The position numbers and the translations under genes are program-made. The notes below the pieces were generated by a model. The model saw only the letters and a program-made list of their open reading frames with translations, had not been told where the DNA came from and did no database searches. A DNA stretch of 64,000 nucleotides from the NCBI RefSeq assembly GCF_900143215.1, contig NZ_FRDM01000005.1:186001-250000 (forward strand), in the 5' to 3' direction. Of this stretch, positions 8,483 to 17,200 are shown in pieces. The number at the start of each line of letters is the position of its first letter. The stretch's first letter is position 1. This stretch comes from Geodermatophilus obscurus. Lineage in GTDB: Bacteria > Actinomycetota > Actinomycetes > Mycobacteriales > Geodermatophilaceae.

Positions 8483-9618
8483 CCGGCCATCGTCTCCCGC
8501 GCGACCGGGATGGCGCCGAGCGGGCGGCCGCGCCAGGACAGCGTGCCCCGCCGCCGCCCGGCGACCGACCCGGCCAGCAGGACGTCGAACAGCAGCATCG
8601 ACAGCGGGTGGGCCAGCGAGTCCGGCCAGATCCGGCTGCCGGTTGCCGCGGCCGACACCGCTCGCCCCGCCACGCCCGCCGCGTAGCCGACGAGCCCCGC
8701 CCGTGACCCGCGCAGCGCGGCGAGGGCGGGCAGCACCCAGACCGCCGTCAGCCCGGCCGCGACCGCCACGCTCGCTCCCGGCGACCCGCCGACCGACGCC
8801 CACAGCGACTTGGCGTAGCCCGCTCGCAGCGCCGGCCAGCCGTCGTACATCCGGCAGGCGGCCAGCCGCGATCCGTCGACCGGCACCGCCCGCCCCCCGG
8901 CCCGCTTCACCGCCCGCGCCAGCGCGACGTCCTCGATCACCTCGCCGCGCACCGCGCCGTGCCCGCCGGCCCGCGCGTACGCCGACCGCCGGACGACCAG
9001 GAACTGGCCGTTGGCCGCGGTCAGCGACGGCCGCCGGGACCGCTCGGCCAGCCGCACCGGCAGGGTGGTGATCCACAACCAGGGGCCGAGCGGCTGCACG
9101 AGGCGCTCGGCCGCCGTCGCGGTCACCGGCCGCGGCCAGGGGGAGACCAGGTCCAGGCCGTGCGCATCGAGGACGGCGACCGCGCCGGCCACCGCGTCGG
9201 GGAACAGCCGGACGTCGGCGTCGAGGAAGACCAGCACGCCGTCGTCCGTCTCCTCGCCGGTGGCCGCCCCGGTGGCGCAGGCGTGCGGCTTGCCCAGCCA
9301 GCCCCGCGGCGGGTCGGCGATGGCGACCAGGCACACCCGCGGATCGGCCACCGAGCGCACCACGTCGGCGGTGCCGTCGGTCGAGCCGTCGTCCACGACG
9401 ACCACGCGCAGGTCGGGCACCCCCTGCTGGGCCAGCACCGCGGTCAGGCAGCCGCCGATCTGCGCCTCCTCGTCGCGCACCGGGAGGACGACGGTGACCG
9501 GCCGGCGCACCGGCGGCGGCCCGGCCGGGGGACGGCGTACCAGCGCCACGTTGACCGCCGCGTGCAGCGCGCCGGCGACGGCCGCGCCAGAGAGGACCCA
9601 CAACGGCCGGCCGGTCAC
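8479..9618 (-). CDS. Family 2 glycosyltransferase, CruG-like
   Basis: A 379-residue GT2 enzyme: a short N-terminal membrane helix, then VTVVLPVRDEEAQIGGCLTA, VVDDGSTDGT, the metal-binding FLDADVRLFP, and GEVIEDVALARAVK as the acceptor/QxxRW-like region. C-terminal hydrophobic helices follow. Immediately upstream is a CruF-like carotenoid hydratase, and CruF-CruG pairs make glycosylated acyclic or monocyclic carotenoids, so a carotenoid 2'-glycosyltransferase is the best guess. The GTG start at 9618 receives its ribosome-binding site and stop/start coupling from a family B minicistron. Confidence 0.72.
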   Translation of the reverse strand: MTGRPLWVLSGAAVAGALHAAVNVALVRRPPAGPPPVRRPVTVVLPVRDEEAQIGGCLTAVLAQQGVPDLRVVVVDDGSTDGTADVVRSVADPRVCLVAIADPPRGWLGKPHACATGAATGEETDDGVLVFLDADVRLFPDAVAGAVAVLDAHGLDLVSPWPRPVTATAAERLVQPLGPWLWITTLPVRLAERSRRPSLTAANGQFLVVRRSAYARAGGHGAVRGEVIEDVALARAVKRAGGRAVPVDGSRLAACRMYDGWPALRAGYAKSLWASVGGSPGASVAVAAGLTAVWVLPALAALRGSRAGLVGYAAGVAGRAVSAAATGSRIWPDSLAHPLSMLLFDVLLAGSVAGRRRGTLSWRGRPLGAIPVARETMAG

Positions 9619-9695
9619 GAGCCCTCCTCGCTGGCGCTCGTCGGCGTCGTGACCGGGGGTGCTGTGTCCATGCGTGACCTCGCGAGCTCGGTCAC
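9615..9695 (-). repeat. Family B minicistron repeat (26 codons) before the CruG-like gene
   Basis: The GTG overlaps the TGA of the CruF-like gene, and its TGA overlaps the GTG of the glycosyltransferase. The 26-codon frame starts VTELARSRMD and ends TSASEEGS. The 5' end is an imperfect palindrome around TCGCGAGCTC, and GCGAGGAGG near the 3' end serves as the ribosome-binding site of the next gene. The same unit recurs at 23.1-23.35 kb and, diverged, elsewhere. Whether the peptide is made or only the coupling matters is unknown. Confidence 0.7.
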
Positions 9696-10498
9696 GGCCG
9701 GCGGGCCTGCACCGCCAGGGCGATCAGCACCGGGACGGCCAGCAGCACGCCCCACACCGCCGACCCGGGCAGCCCCAGCCAGCCGGCGTGCGCCACCGCG
9801 CCGCCGAGGGTCATCCAGCCCAGCACCAGCAGCGGGGCGCCGTCGCCGGTGCGGGGCGGCTCCAGGGCGGTGCGCGCGACCAGCAGGTCGAGCAGCGTCA
9901 TGAGGACGAGGCCGGCGAGCAGCCAGCCGGCCAGGTTGGTCAGCGGCACCGTGTCGATGCCCGGCAGCGACGGCTGCGGGTGCGCCCAGGTCCAGTAGCC
10001 GGCCTGCACCATCTGCGGGTCCAGGACGACGTCCCACCCGGCGAACACGGCCGCGGCCACCGCCACGCGGGCCGGCCGCCGCCGGGCGGGCCGCACGTCG
10101 CGGGTGAGCCGGCGGGCCAGCAGCCAGCTCGGCCAGGCCATCAACAGCCAGGCCAGTGGCACGAGGAACGGAACGCCGAGCAGCGTGGGACCGAGGTCGT
10201 CGCTGTAGCCGTACTCGCCGTAGGGGACGCCGGTGGACAGGCCGACCGACTCGAACACCACGGCGGTGGCGGCGGTGACCAGCAGGACGCCGGCCCCGGT
10301 GCGTGTGCCCCGGCTGACCGCGGCGTGCACCACCGACACCGTCGAGCCCAGCAGCACGATGGTCCAGCTGACCGCGTCGCGGACGGCGCCGCCCTCGGTC
10401 AGCGGATAGGCGATCGCGGTGAGCACCAGCAGCGCGGCCGGCACCCACGGGACCGCGGCCGGCCGGTTGCCCGCCCGCGCGGCGAGCAGGCCGCTCAC
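9692..10498 (-). CDS. Carotenoid biosynthesis protein, CruF-like (DUF422)
   Basis: A 268-residue integral membrane protein with about seven helices. GVPYGEYGYSDDLGPTLLGV, PWSWL-like AWPSWLLAR and VFAGWDVVLDPQMV are characteristic of the CruF/CrtC-like DUF422 family, which hydrates the 1' position of acyclic carotenoid ends. It lies between a CrtI/CrtO-type oxidoreductase and a GT2 enzyme, supporting a carotenoid role. The GTG start overlaps the stop of the oxidoreductase (GTGA). Which carotenoid is made cannot be read here because crtB, crtI and crtE are not in the window. Confidence 0.8.
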   Translation of the reverse strand: MSGLLAARAGNRPAAVPWVPAALLVLTAIAYPLTEGGAVRDAVSWTIVLLGSTVSVVHAAVSRGTRTGAGVLLVTAATAVVFESVGLSTGVPYGEYGYSDDLGPTLLGVPFLVPLAWLLMAWPSWLLARRLTRDVRPARRRPARVAVAAAVFAGWDVVLDPQMVQAGYWTWAHPQPSLPGIDTVPLTNLAGWLLAGLVLMTLLDLLVARTALEPPRTGDGAPLLVLGWMTLGGAVAHAGWLGLPGSAVWGVLLAVPVLIALAVQARRP

Positions 10499-12132
10499 CG
10501 GCGCACCCGGGCCAGCCCGCGCCGGAGAATCTCCCGCGCCCGGGCGGGCGCGCCGCGGTCGCCGAGGACGACGCGGGCCGCCGTCCGGCCGGAGTTGCCC
10601 GACACCCCGCCGCCGGGGTGGGTGGAGGCGCCGGCGAGGTACAGCCCGGCCAGGCCGGGCACCCGGTAGCCCGCCAGGGCCGGCGTCGGCCGGAGGGCGA
10701 ACATGCTGGCCAGCCCCATCTCCACGTGCATCACGTTGCCACGCAGCAGCGACAGTTCCCGCTCCAGCAGCAGCGGGGTCTGCACGTACCTGCGCTGCAC
10801 CGAGGCGGCGAAGCCGGGCGCGAAGCGGTCGACGGCGGCGATCAGCCGGTCGGCCTCGGCGTCGGCGAGCGCGTCCCAGTCCGCACCGTCGGCCAGCGCG
10901 TAGGGGTACCACTGGCCCCACACGGTGACCACGTGCTGCCCGGGCGGGGCGAGGGTGTCGTCGGTGGCGGAGAAGCACATCGCCAGCGGCACCGGCTCCC
11001 GCGGCAGCCGGCCGGCCAGCCAGTCGCCGTGGGCGGCGGCCAGTTGCGCGCGGTCGGTGCACAGCAGCTGCAGCCCGCCCAGCGCCGCCGCCGGGTCGAC
11101 CCCGGGGTAGGCCGGCGGTCCGTCGGTGAGCGCCCGGACCACCAGGCCGAAGCCGTTGCCCACCGGCGGCGCGGCGTCGGCCAGCGCCGGCGGGGCGTGC
11201 TCCCCGGCCAGGTCGCGGGTGGCCAGCACGTGGCACGCGGCGACGACGACCGGGGCCGCGACCCGCCGTCCCGACGTCGTCTGCACGCCGGTGACCCGGC
11301 CGTCCTCGACCAGCAGCCGGGCCGCGCCGTCGCCCAGGGTGACGTGCCCGCCGTCGGACTCCAGCCTCCGGCGCAGTGCCTGGGTGAGCCCGCCCGAACC
11401 GCCCACGGGGTGGCCGGGTGGGACGTCGTGCAGCAGCGTCGCCCACGCGACCATCGCCGCGGTGCCGGGTTCGGACATCGGCGGGCCGGACTGCGCGCCG
11501 AACCAGGCCAGCGCCGCCTTGAGCCGCTCGCTGCTGAACCACCGGTCCAGCAGCGCGTCGCCGGAGCCGAGGAAGTCGACGGCGATGTCGCCGCCGGGGG
11601 TCCGCGGCCGGCCGTCGGCGGGCGCGCCGATCGGCCAGAAGGAGCGGGCCAGCCCGCCCGCCGTCGGCCGCCGTGCGAAGGAGCCGACGACGGCGCGGCT
11701 GCGCGGGGTCCACACCTCGACGAAGCGGCGGTAGGCGGCGGCGTCCTCCGGCCCGCAGGCGGCGGCGATCGAGGTGCAGGTGGCGTCGAGGTCGACGGAG
11801 AACACCAGCGGTTGCCCGTCGGGGCCGGGGTCGCCGGGGGAGGGGGCCGGCGCGAAGCCCCACGGGTCGCAGTCGACGTAGCGCAGGCCGTGCGCGGCGA
11901 GGTCGAGCTCCTCGACGATGCCGCTCTGCCGGACGATCACGTGCGCGCTCGAGCCGCGGTCGACCCGCACGCCCGGCCACCGCTCCACCGTGGAGACCGC
12001 ACCGCCGAGCACCTCGTCGCGCTCGAGGACCTCGACCCGCAGCCCGGCGCGGGCCAGGTAGCAGGCGGCGACCAGCCCGTTGTGCCCGGCGCCGACGACG
12101 ACGGCGTCGACGGTGGTGTCGCCGTCCCTCAC
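10495..12132 (-). CDS. CrtI/CrtO-type FAD-dependent oxidoreductase (carotenoid)
   Basis: A 545-residue flavoprotein. The dinucleotide-binding motif VVVGAGHNGLVAACYLARAG is at residues 11-30, and the C-terminal FAD motif is LYLAGASTHPGGGVSGNSG. This architecture is shared by phytoene desaturases and CrtO-type ketolases, and I cannot separate the two from sequence alone. Context with CruF- and CruG-like genes favours carotenoid modification. The GTG start at 12132 overlaps the TGA of the GNAT gene, continuing the tightly coupled operon. Confidence 0.75.
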   Translation of the reverse strand: MRDGDTTVDAVVVGAGHNGLVAACYLARAGLRVEVLERDEVLGGAVSTVERWPGVRVDRGSSAHVIVRQSGIVEELDLAAHGLRYVDCDPWGFAPAPSPGDPGPDGQPLVFSVDLDATCTSIAAACGPEDAAAYRRFVEVWTPRSRAVVGSFARRPTAGGLARSFWPIGAPADGRPRTPGGDIAVDFLGSGDALLDRWFSSERLKAALAWFGAQSGPPMSEPGTAAMVAWATLLHDVPPGHPVGGSGGLTQALRRRLESDGGHVTLGDGAARLLVEDGRVTGVQTTSGRRVAAPVVVAACHVLATRDLAGEHAPPALADAAPPVGNGFGLVVRALTDGPPAYPGVDPAAALGGLQLLCTDRAQLAAAHGDWLAGRLPREPVPLAMCFSATDDTLAPPGQHVVTVWGQWYPYALADGADWDALADAEADRLIAAVDRFAPGFAASVQRRYVQTPLLLERELSLLRGNVMHVEMGLASMFALRPTPALAGYRVPGLAGLYLAGASTHPGGGVSGNSGRTAARVVLGDRGAPARAREILRRGLARVRR

Positions 12133-12716
12133 GCGCGGTCGGACCGGGGCGCCGGGGGCGCGAGCGGCAGGCGGGCGCCGAGGATGGCGAAGGGGCGGGA
12201 GTCGCCGGGGAAGCGGTGGTTGCGGACCAGGTCGACGAAACCGTCGGCGTGGTACAGCCGGAAGGCCTTGGTGTCGTTGTCCGGGGTCGACAGCAGCGCC
12301 GCCGGGTGGGGCAGGCCGGCCACCAGGGCGTGCAGCAGCTGGCGGCCCAGCCCGCGGCTCTGGTGGTCGGGGTGCACGTGCAGCTCGCAGACCTCGAAGG
12401 CGCCGGGCAGCCAGCGCTTCGCCGTCCGCCGGTCGAGCGCGGTGCGCACCTGGTCGTGCCACCACTGGCCGGGGGCGATCAGGTAGCCGTAGCCGAACCC
12501 GACGAGGACCTCGCCGTCGCGGGCCGGCACGAAGGCGCCGACCGCGCGGAAGCCGGGGCGCTCGGTGTGCTGGATGGCGTAGCCGTACCGGCCGGCGACC
12601 ACCGAGGGGCTGTAGCCCATCGCCTCGCCGTAGATGGCCAGGGCCTCGTGCATGTGGTCGCGCAGCCACCCGGTGGGCAGCTCGGTGACCCGCGCCGCGG
12701 GTGTCGTCCCCGTCAT
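12129..12716 (-). CDS. GNAT family N-acetyltransferase
   Basis: A 195-residue GNAT-fold protein. The acetyl-CoA-binding segment is ELHVHPDHQSRGLGRQLLHAL (V-x-P-x2-[QR]-x-x-G-x-[GA]), followed by ALLSTPDNDTKAFRLYHADGFV. The substrate is unknown. The ATG start overlaps the YbaK stop (ATGA), and its stop overlaps the FAD oxidoreductase start. Its place in a carotenoid operon may be only positional. Confidence 0.85.
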   Translation of the reverse strand: MTGTTPAARVTELPTGWLRDHMHEALAIYGEAMGYSPSVVAGRYGYAIQHTERPGFRAVGAFVPARDGEVLVGFGYGYLIAPGQWWHDQVRTALDRRTAKRWLPGAFEVCELHVHPDHQSRGLGRQLLHALVAGLPHPAALLSTPDNDTKAFRLYHADGFVDLVRNHRFPGDSRPFAILGARLPLAPPAPRSDRA

Positions 12717-13243
12717 CGGGCCTCCACCGTCTCGGGCAGCACCACGGGGTGGGTGGGTCCAGGGCCGTCGCCGACCTCGGCGGCGGTCCCGCCGGTCAGC
12801 CGCAGCAGCTCCTCGTAGCTGGTCGGGAAGACCGCGTGCGGGTGGCCCGCGGCGGCCCAGACCCGGTCGTGCCGGGCCAGTTCGACGTCGACCAGCGTGC
12901 CGATCGGCTCCGGGTGGCCGATCGGCGCGACGCCGCCGATCGGCTGGCCGGTGTGCCGGCGCACGAAGTCGGCCGACGCCGGGCGCACGTCGCGGACGCC
13001 GAGCAGCGCGGCCACCCTGGGGACGTCGACCCGGTGGGCGCCGCTGGTGAGGACCAGCAGGGGCGCGCCGTCGACGTCGAACAGCAGGCTGTTGGCGATG
13101 GCCCCGATCGGGACGCCGAGCTCTCCGGCCGCCTCGGCGGCGGTGCGGGCGCTGCCGGGGAGCTCGAGCACCTGCCCGGCAGCGCCGGCCTCGGCCAGGA
13201 GCGAGGAGATGGCGGCCACCCGCGGGTGCTCGGGTCGGCTCAT
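12713..13243 (-). CDS. YbaK/EbsC-type aminoacyl-tRNA deacylase
   Basis: A 176-residue YbaK/ProX-like editing domain. Members hydrolyse mischarged aminoacyl-tRNA in trans. ANSLLFDVDGAPLLVLTSGAHRVD and IGGVAPIGHPEPIGTLVD are the conserved core, the latter with the GGVxP[VI]G loop. The start is ATG 13243. It heads the minus-strand operon that runs to 7832 and is divergent from the SOS-regulated dnaE2 operon. Confidence 0.85.
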   Translation of the reverse strand: MSRPEHPRVAAISSLLAEAGAAGQVLELPGSARTAAEAAGELGVPIGAIANSLLFDVDGAPLLVLTSGAHRVDVPRVAALLGVRDVRPASADFVRRHTGQPIGGVAPIGHPEPIGTLVDVELARHDRVWAAAGHPHAVFPTSYEELLRLTGGTAAEVGDGPGPTHPVVLPETVEAR

Positions 13244-13337
13244 GCGTCGATCCTGCCACCGGCCCGGGCGGTCCGCTCCCGGCCCCGGGCTGCTCGGAGG
13301 CTCGCAGGCCACCCCGCACACCGATCACGCGTCCCGC

Positions 13338-13366
13338 TTGACGCCGTCGGTGCCGTCGGGTGTACT
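13338..13366 (+). promoter_or_regulatory. Promoter of the DUF6504-dnaE2 operon
   Basis: TTGACG (13338-13343) and TGTACT (13361-13366) are separated by 17 bp, a good vegetative promoter spacing. The LexA box follows 8 bp after the -10, an ideal place for repression. Confidence 0.5.
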
Positions 13367-13374
13367 CGACGTGT

Positions 13375-13390
13375 TCGAACACGCGTTCGA
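13375..13390. promoter_or_regulatory. LexA (SOS) box upstream of the dnaE2 operon
   Basis: TCGAACACGCGTTCGA is a perfect inverted repeat matching the actinobacterial LexA consensus TCGAAC-N4-GTTCGA. It is identical over all 16 bp to the box before dinB at 25129. Confidence 0.88.
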
Positions 13391-13482
13391 ACGCGTCGGC
13401 CTCCCGCCGCACCTGGGTCCTTCCCCACCCGGTGCGGCGGGCCGGGGCCGGTGGGGCGGCGCGGAGCAGTGGGGAGTCTGTC

Positions 13483-13809
13483 ATGAGCCGGGTGCTGAGC
13501 GGGGTCGGCGAACGGGTCGGCGAGGAGGTGCAGGTCGAGCGCGGGCCGCTCGGGCCGGCGCAGTTCTGGCGCGGGCAGTCGCGCTACGTCGTCGGTGAGC
13601 TGCTCGACTCCTGGGTGGAGACCGCCCCGTGGTGGCAGTGCGGTGCCGGGGTGACCGGTGGCGCCTCCGCCGAGCTGGTCGCCAGCCGCGAGGTGTGGCG
13701 GGTCGAGGCGGTCCGGGCCGGCCGGTCGCGGATGAGCTTCGCCGGCGTCTTCGACCTCAGCTGGGAGTCGGTGGACAACCGCTGGTCGCTCGTGCGGGTG
13801 CACGACTGA
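13483..13809 (+). CDS. DUF6504 family protein (SOS operon)
   Basis: A 108-residue protein with no recognisable catalytic motif. It contains conserved-looking aromatic stretches: PAQFWRGQSRYVVGELLDSW, PWWQCGAG and FDLSWESVDNRWSLVRVHD. Proteins of this family are typically encoded beside SAV_6107-like and DnaE2 or ImuB-like genes in actinobacteria, suggesting an accessory role in damage-induced DNA synthesis. The start is ATG 13483. The gene is first in an operon preceded by a LexA box, and its TGA overlaps the next ATG (TGATG). Confidence 0.7.
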   Translation: MSRVLSGVGERVGEEVQVERGPLGPAQFWRGQSRYVVGELLDSWVETAPWWQCGAGVTGGASAELVASREVWRVEAVRAGRSRMSFAGVFDLSWESVDNRWSLVRVHD

Positions 13810-14294
13810 TGGGGGCCGTCCGCGTCGTGGCCGACCAGCTGCCCCTGCCCCCGCCGCTGCCGCAGGCCGCTCGCCAGCTGCTCGACCAGGCATCCCGAGC
13901 GCTGACCGAGGCGGCGGCGAGCACCGACGCCCGGCAGCGCTACGCCACCGCCCACCTCGGCGCGCTGCGCGCCGCTGCCGCGGTGCTGGCCGCGCGCACC
14001 CGGCCGGAGTCCGGGCGGCGCCGCCCGCGCAGCGCCTGGGTCCTGCTCGGCCAGGTCGCGCCCGAGCTGGGGGAGTGGGCCACCTTCTTCGCCGCCGGCG
14101 CCGCCAAGCGGGCCGCCGCCGAGGCCGGGCTGTCCCACGCGGTCACCGACCGCGAGGCCGACGACCTGGTCCGCGACGTGCGCTCCTTCCTCGCCGTCGT
14201 GGAGAGCACCCTGGGCAGCACGCCTTCGCCGGAGTCGCCCCGGCGCGCGCGTCCCCGAGTGGTCGGCGGGTCCGAGCACCGGAACGGGAAGTGA
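13809..14294 (+). CDS. SAV_6107-family HEPN-like protein (SOS operon)
   Basis: A 161-residue mostly helical protein: SRALTEAAASTDARQRYATA, HLGALRAAAAVLAARTRPE, then WVLLGQVAPELGEWATFFAAGA. This matches the SAV_6107 family found next to dnaE2 in actinobacteria. Its function is unknown; an accessory role to the error-prone polymerase is inferred from the conserved linkage. It is coupled by overlap to DUF6504 upstream and to dnaE2 downstream (GTGA). Confidence 0.72.
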   Translation: MGAVRVVADQLPLPPPLPQAARQLLDQASRALTEAAASTDARQRYATAHLGALRAAAAVLAARTRPESGRRRPRSAWVLLGQVAPELGEWATFFAAGAAKRAAAEAGLSHAVTDREADDLVRDVRSFLAVVESTLGSTPSPESPRRARPRVVGGSEHRNGK

Positions 14295-17200
14295 GGGCCG
14301 ATCCCTTCGTCCACCTCCACGTCGCCTCCGGCTACTCCATGCAGTACGGGGCCAACCACCCGGCCGACCTGGTCGAGCGGGCGGCCGAGCACGGCATGCG
14401 GGCCCTGGCGCTCACCGACCGCGACGGGCTCTACGGCGCGGTGAAGTTCGCGCTGGCCTGCCGCGCGGCCGACGTGCGCCCGCTGTTCGGGGTGGACCTG
14501 GCGGTGACGCCCTCGGTGGACACGACCGTGCCGCCGGCCCTCGCCCCCGTGGTCGGCGGTGCGCACTCGGTGCAGCGGACACGGTCCCGCCGGCCTGCCG
14601 CGCCGGACGGCGAACCCGGCCGGGCCGGACGCCGGTCGCCGGCCCGTGGCGGGGCCGGCGTCGACCCGCGGCTGCCGAGGGTCACCTTCCTCGCCCGGGA
14701 CGGTGCCGGCTGGCGGTCGCTGTGCCGGCTGACCAGCGCAACCCACCTGCGCGGCACGCGCGGGGATCCGGTGAGCTCGCTGGCGCTGGCCGCCGAGCAC
14801 GCGCCCGGGCTGGTGGCCCTGCTCGGTCCCGACTCCCCGGTGGGCCGGGCGCTGGCCGCCGGCCGGGCCGACGTGGCCTCCGACCGGCTGGCCGCCTGGC
14901 GCGCGGTGTTCGGTCCTGGCTCGCTGGTGCTCGAGGTCGTGCACCACCGCGGCCGGGGCGATCGCTCCCGGGCGCAGGCGCTGCTGCGCTTCGCCGCCGC
15001 GGAGGGGGTGCCGGCGGTGCTGACCAACGCCGTGCGCTACGTCGACGCCCTGGACGCACCCACCGCCGACGTCCTGGACGCGGCCCGCCGGCTGGTCCCG
15101 CTGGACACCCGGCACGTCGACCGGCGCACCGCCGAGGGCTACCTGAAGTCGGGCAAGGAGATGGCCGAGGTCGCCGAGGACCTCGCCGGCCCCGACCGGG
15201 ACGCGGCGCTGCAGCTGCTGGAGCGCACCGCCCGGCTGGCCGAGCAGTGCGCGGTCGACGTCCGGGCGGACCTGGGCGTCGGCACCGTGCGCTACCCCGA
15301 GCTGGACGTGGTGACCACCCCGGCCGAGCAGGGGATGGGCCCGTCGGCAGTGCTGCGTGCCCGCTGCGAGGCGGGGCTGGGCCGGCGCGGGATGGCCCGC
15401 ACGGCGGAGGTGGCCCGGCGACTCGACGACGAGCTGGCGGTCATCGACGTCCTCGGCTACCCGTCCTACTTCCTCACCGTCGCCGACGTGGTCGACCTCA
15501 TCAAGAGCCTGAGGGTCCGGGCCGCGGCGCGGGGGTCGGGCGCCGGCAGCCTCGTCACCTACCTCCTGGGCATCTCCGACGTCGACCCCATCCGGTACGG
15601 GCTGCTGATGGAGCGCTTCCTCTCCCCGCTGCGCCACCAGCTGCCCGACGTCGACATCGACGTGGAGTCCGCCCGCCGGATGGAGGTGTACGACGCGGTG
15701 ATCGACCGCTTCGGCGCCCACCGGGTCAGCTGCATCTCGATGATGGACACCTACCGGGTGCGGCACGCCATCCGCGACGTCGGGGCCGCGCTCGGCCTGC
15801 CGCCCGCCGAGGTCGACGCGGTCGCCAAGGCCTTTCCGCACATCCGGGCCAACCAGGTGCACGCCGCGCTCAAGGACCTCCCGGAGCTGCGGGCCAGCCG
15901 GCTGGGTTCGAAACGAACCGGTGGTAGTGGTGATCTGGACCTGCTCTTCGACCTGGTCGCACGACTCGACGGGCTGCCCCGGCACATCGCGCTGCACCCG
16001 TGCGGCGTGCTGCTCTCCGACGCCACGCTGCTCGACCGCACCCCGGTGGAGAACAGCTACCTGGGCTATCCGATGAGCCAGTTCGACAAGGACGACGTCG
16101 AGGAGCTCGGGCTGCTCAAGCTCGACCTGCTCGGCATCCGGATGCAGTCGGCGATCGCGCACGCCCTCGACGAGGTGGCCCGGGTCGACGGCGAGACCGT
16201 CGACATCGACGTCGTTCCGCGCGACGACCCGACGACGTTCGAGCTGATCCGCTCGACCCGCACGCTCGGCATGTTCCAGATCGAGTCGCCGGGGCAGCGG
16301 GAGCTGGTCGGCAAGTTCGGGCCCGAGACGTTCGAGGACATCGTCATCGACATCTCGCTGTTCCGGCCCGGCCCGGTGAAGAGCGACATGGTCACCCCGT
16401 TCCTGCTGGCCCGGAACGGCTGGCGGGAGCCGGTCTACCCGCACCCCGACCTCGCCCCGTACCTGGAGCAGACCGCCGGGGTGGTCGTCTTCCACGAGCA
16501 GGTGCTGCAGATCGTCGCCCGGATGACCGGCTGCGACCTGGCCCAGGCCGACGAGGCACGCCGAGCGCTGGGCGACCGGGAGCTGCACCCGGAGGTGCGG
16601 GCCTGGTTCGTGCCCGAGGCGGTGCAGCGCTATCCGGTGGAGGTGGTCGAGCAGGTGTGGGAGGTGCTGGTCGCCTTCGGCTCCTTCGGCTTCTGCAAGG
16701 CCCACGCCGCGGCGTTCGCGCTGCCCACCTACCAGTCGGCGTGGCTGAAGACCCACCACCCGGCGGCCTTCCTCGCCGGGGTGCTCACCCACGACCCGGG
16801 CATGTACCCGAAGCGGCTGATCCTCGACGACGCCCGCAACTTCGGCGTCCGGGTGCTGGGCCTGGACGTCAACGCCTCGGCCGGCACCTACCGGGTCGAG
16901 CGCCTCGGTGCCGACCCTGACGCTGGACCTGAGGTCGAGACCGGGTGGATGCGGCCGAGCTGGATGCCGGCGGCCATGCCCGACCCGTCCCGCTACGGCA
17001 TCCGGCTGTCCCTGGCCGACGTGAAGGGCATCTCCGCCGAGGAGGTGGAGCGGGTCGTCGCCGGGCAGCCCTACCGCTCGCTCACCGACTTCTGGCACCG
17101 GGCATCGGTCTCCCGGCCGGTGGTGGAGCGGCTGGTGCTGGCCGGCGGCTTCGACTCCCTCTACGGCTTCGGGGTCCGCGACCGCGAGGCCGGCCGGCCC

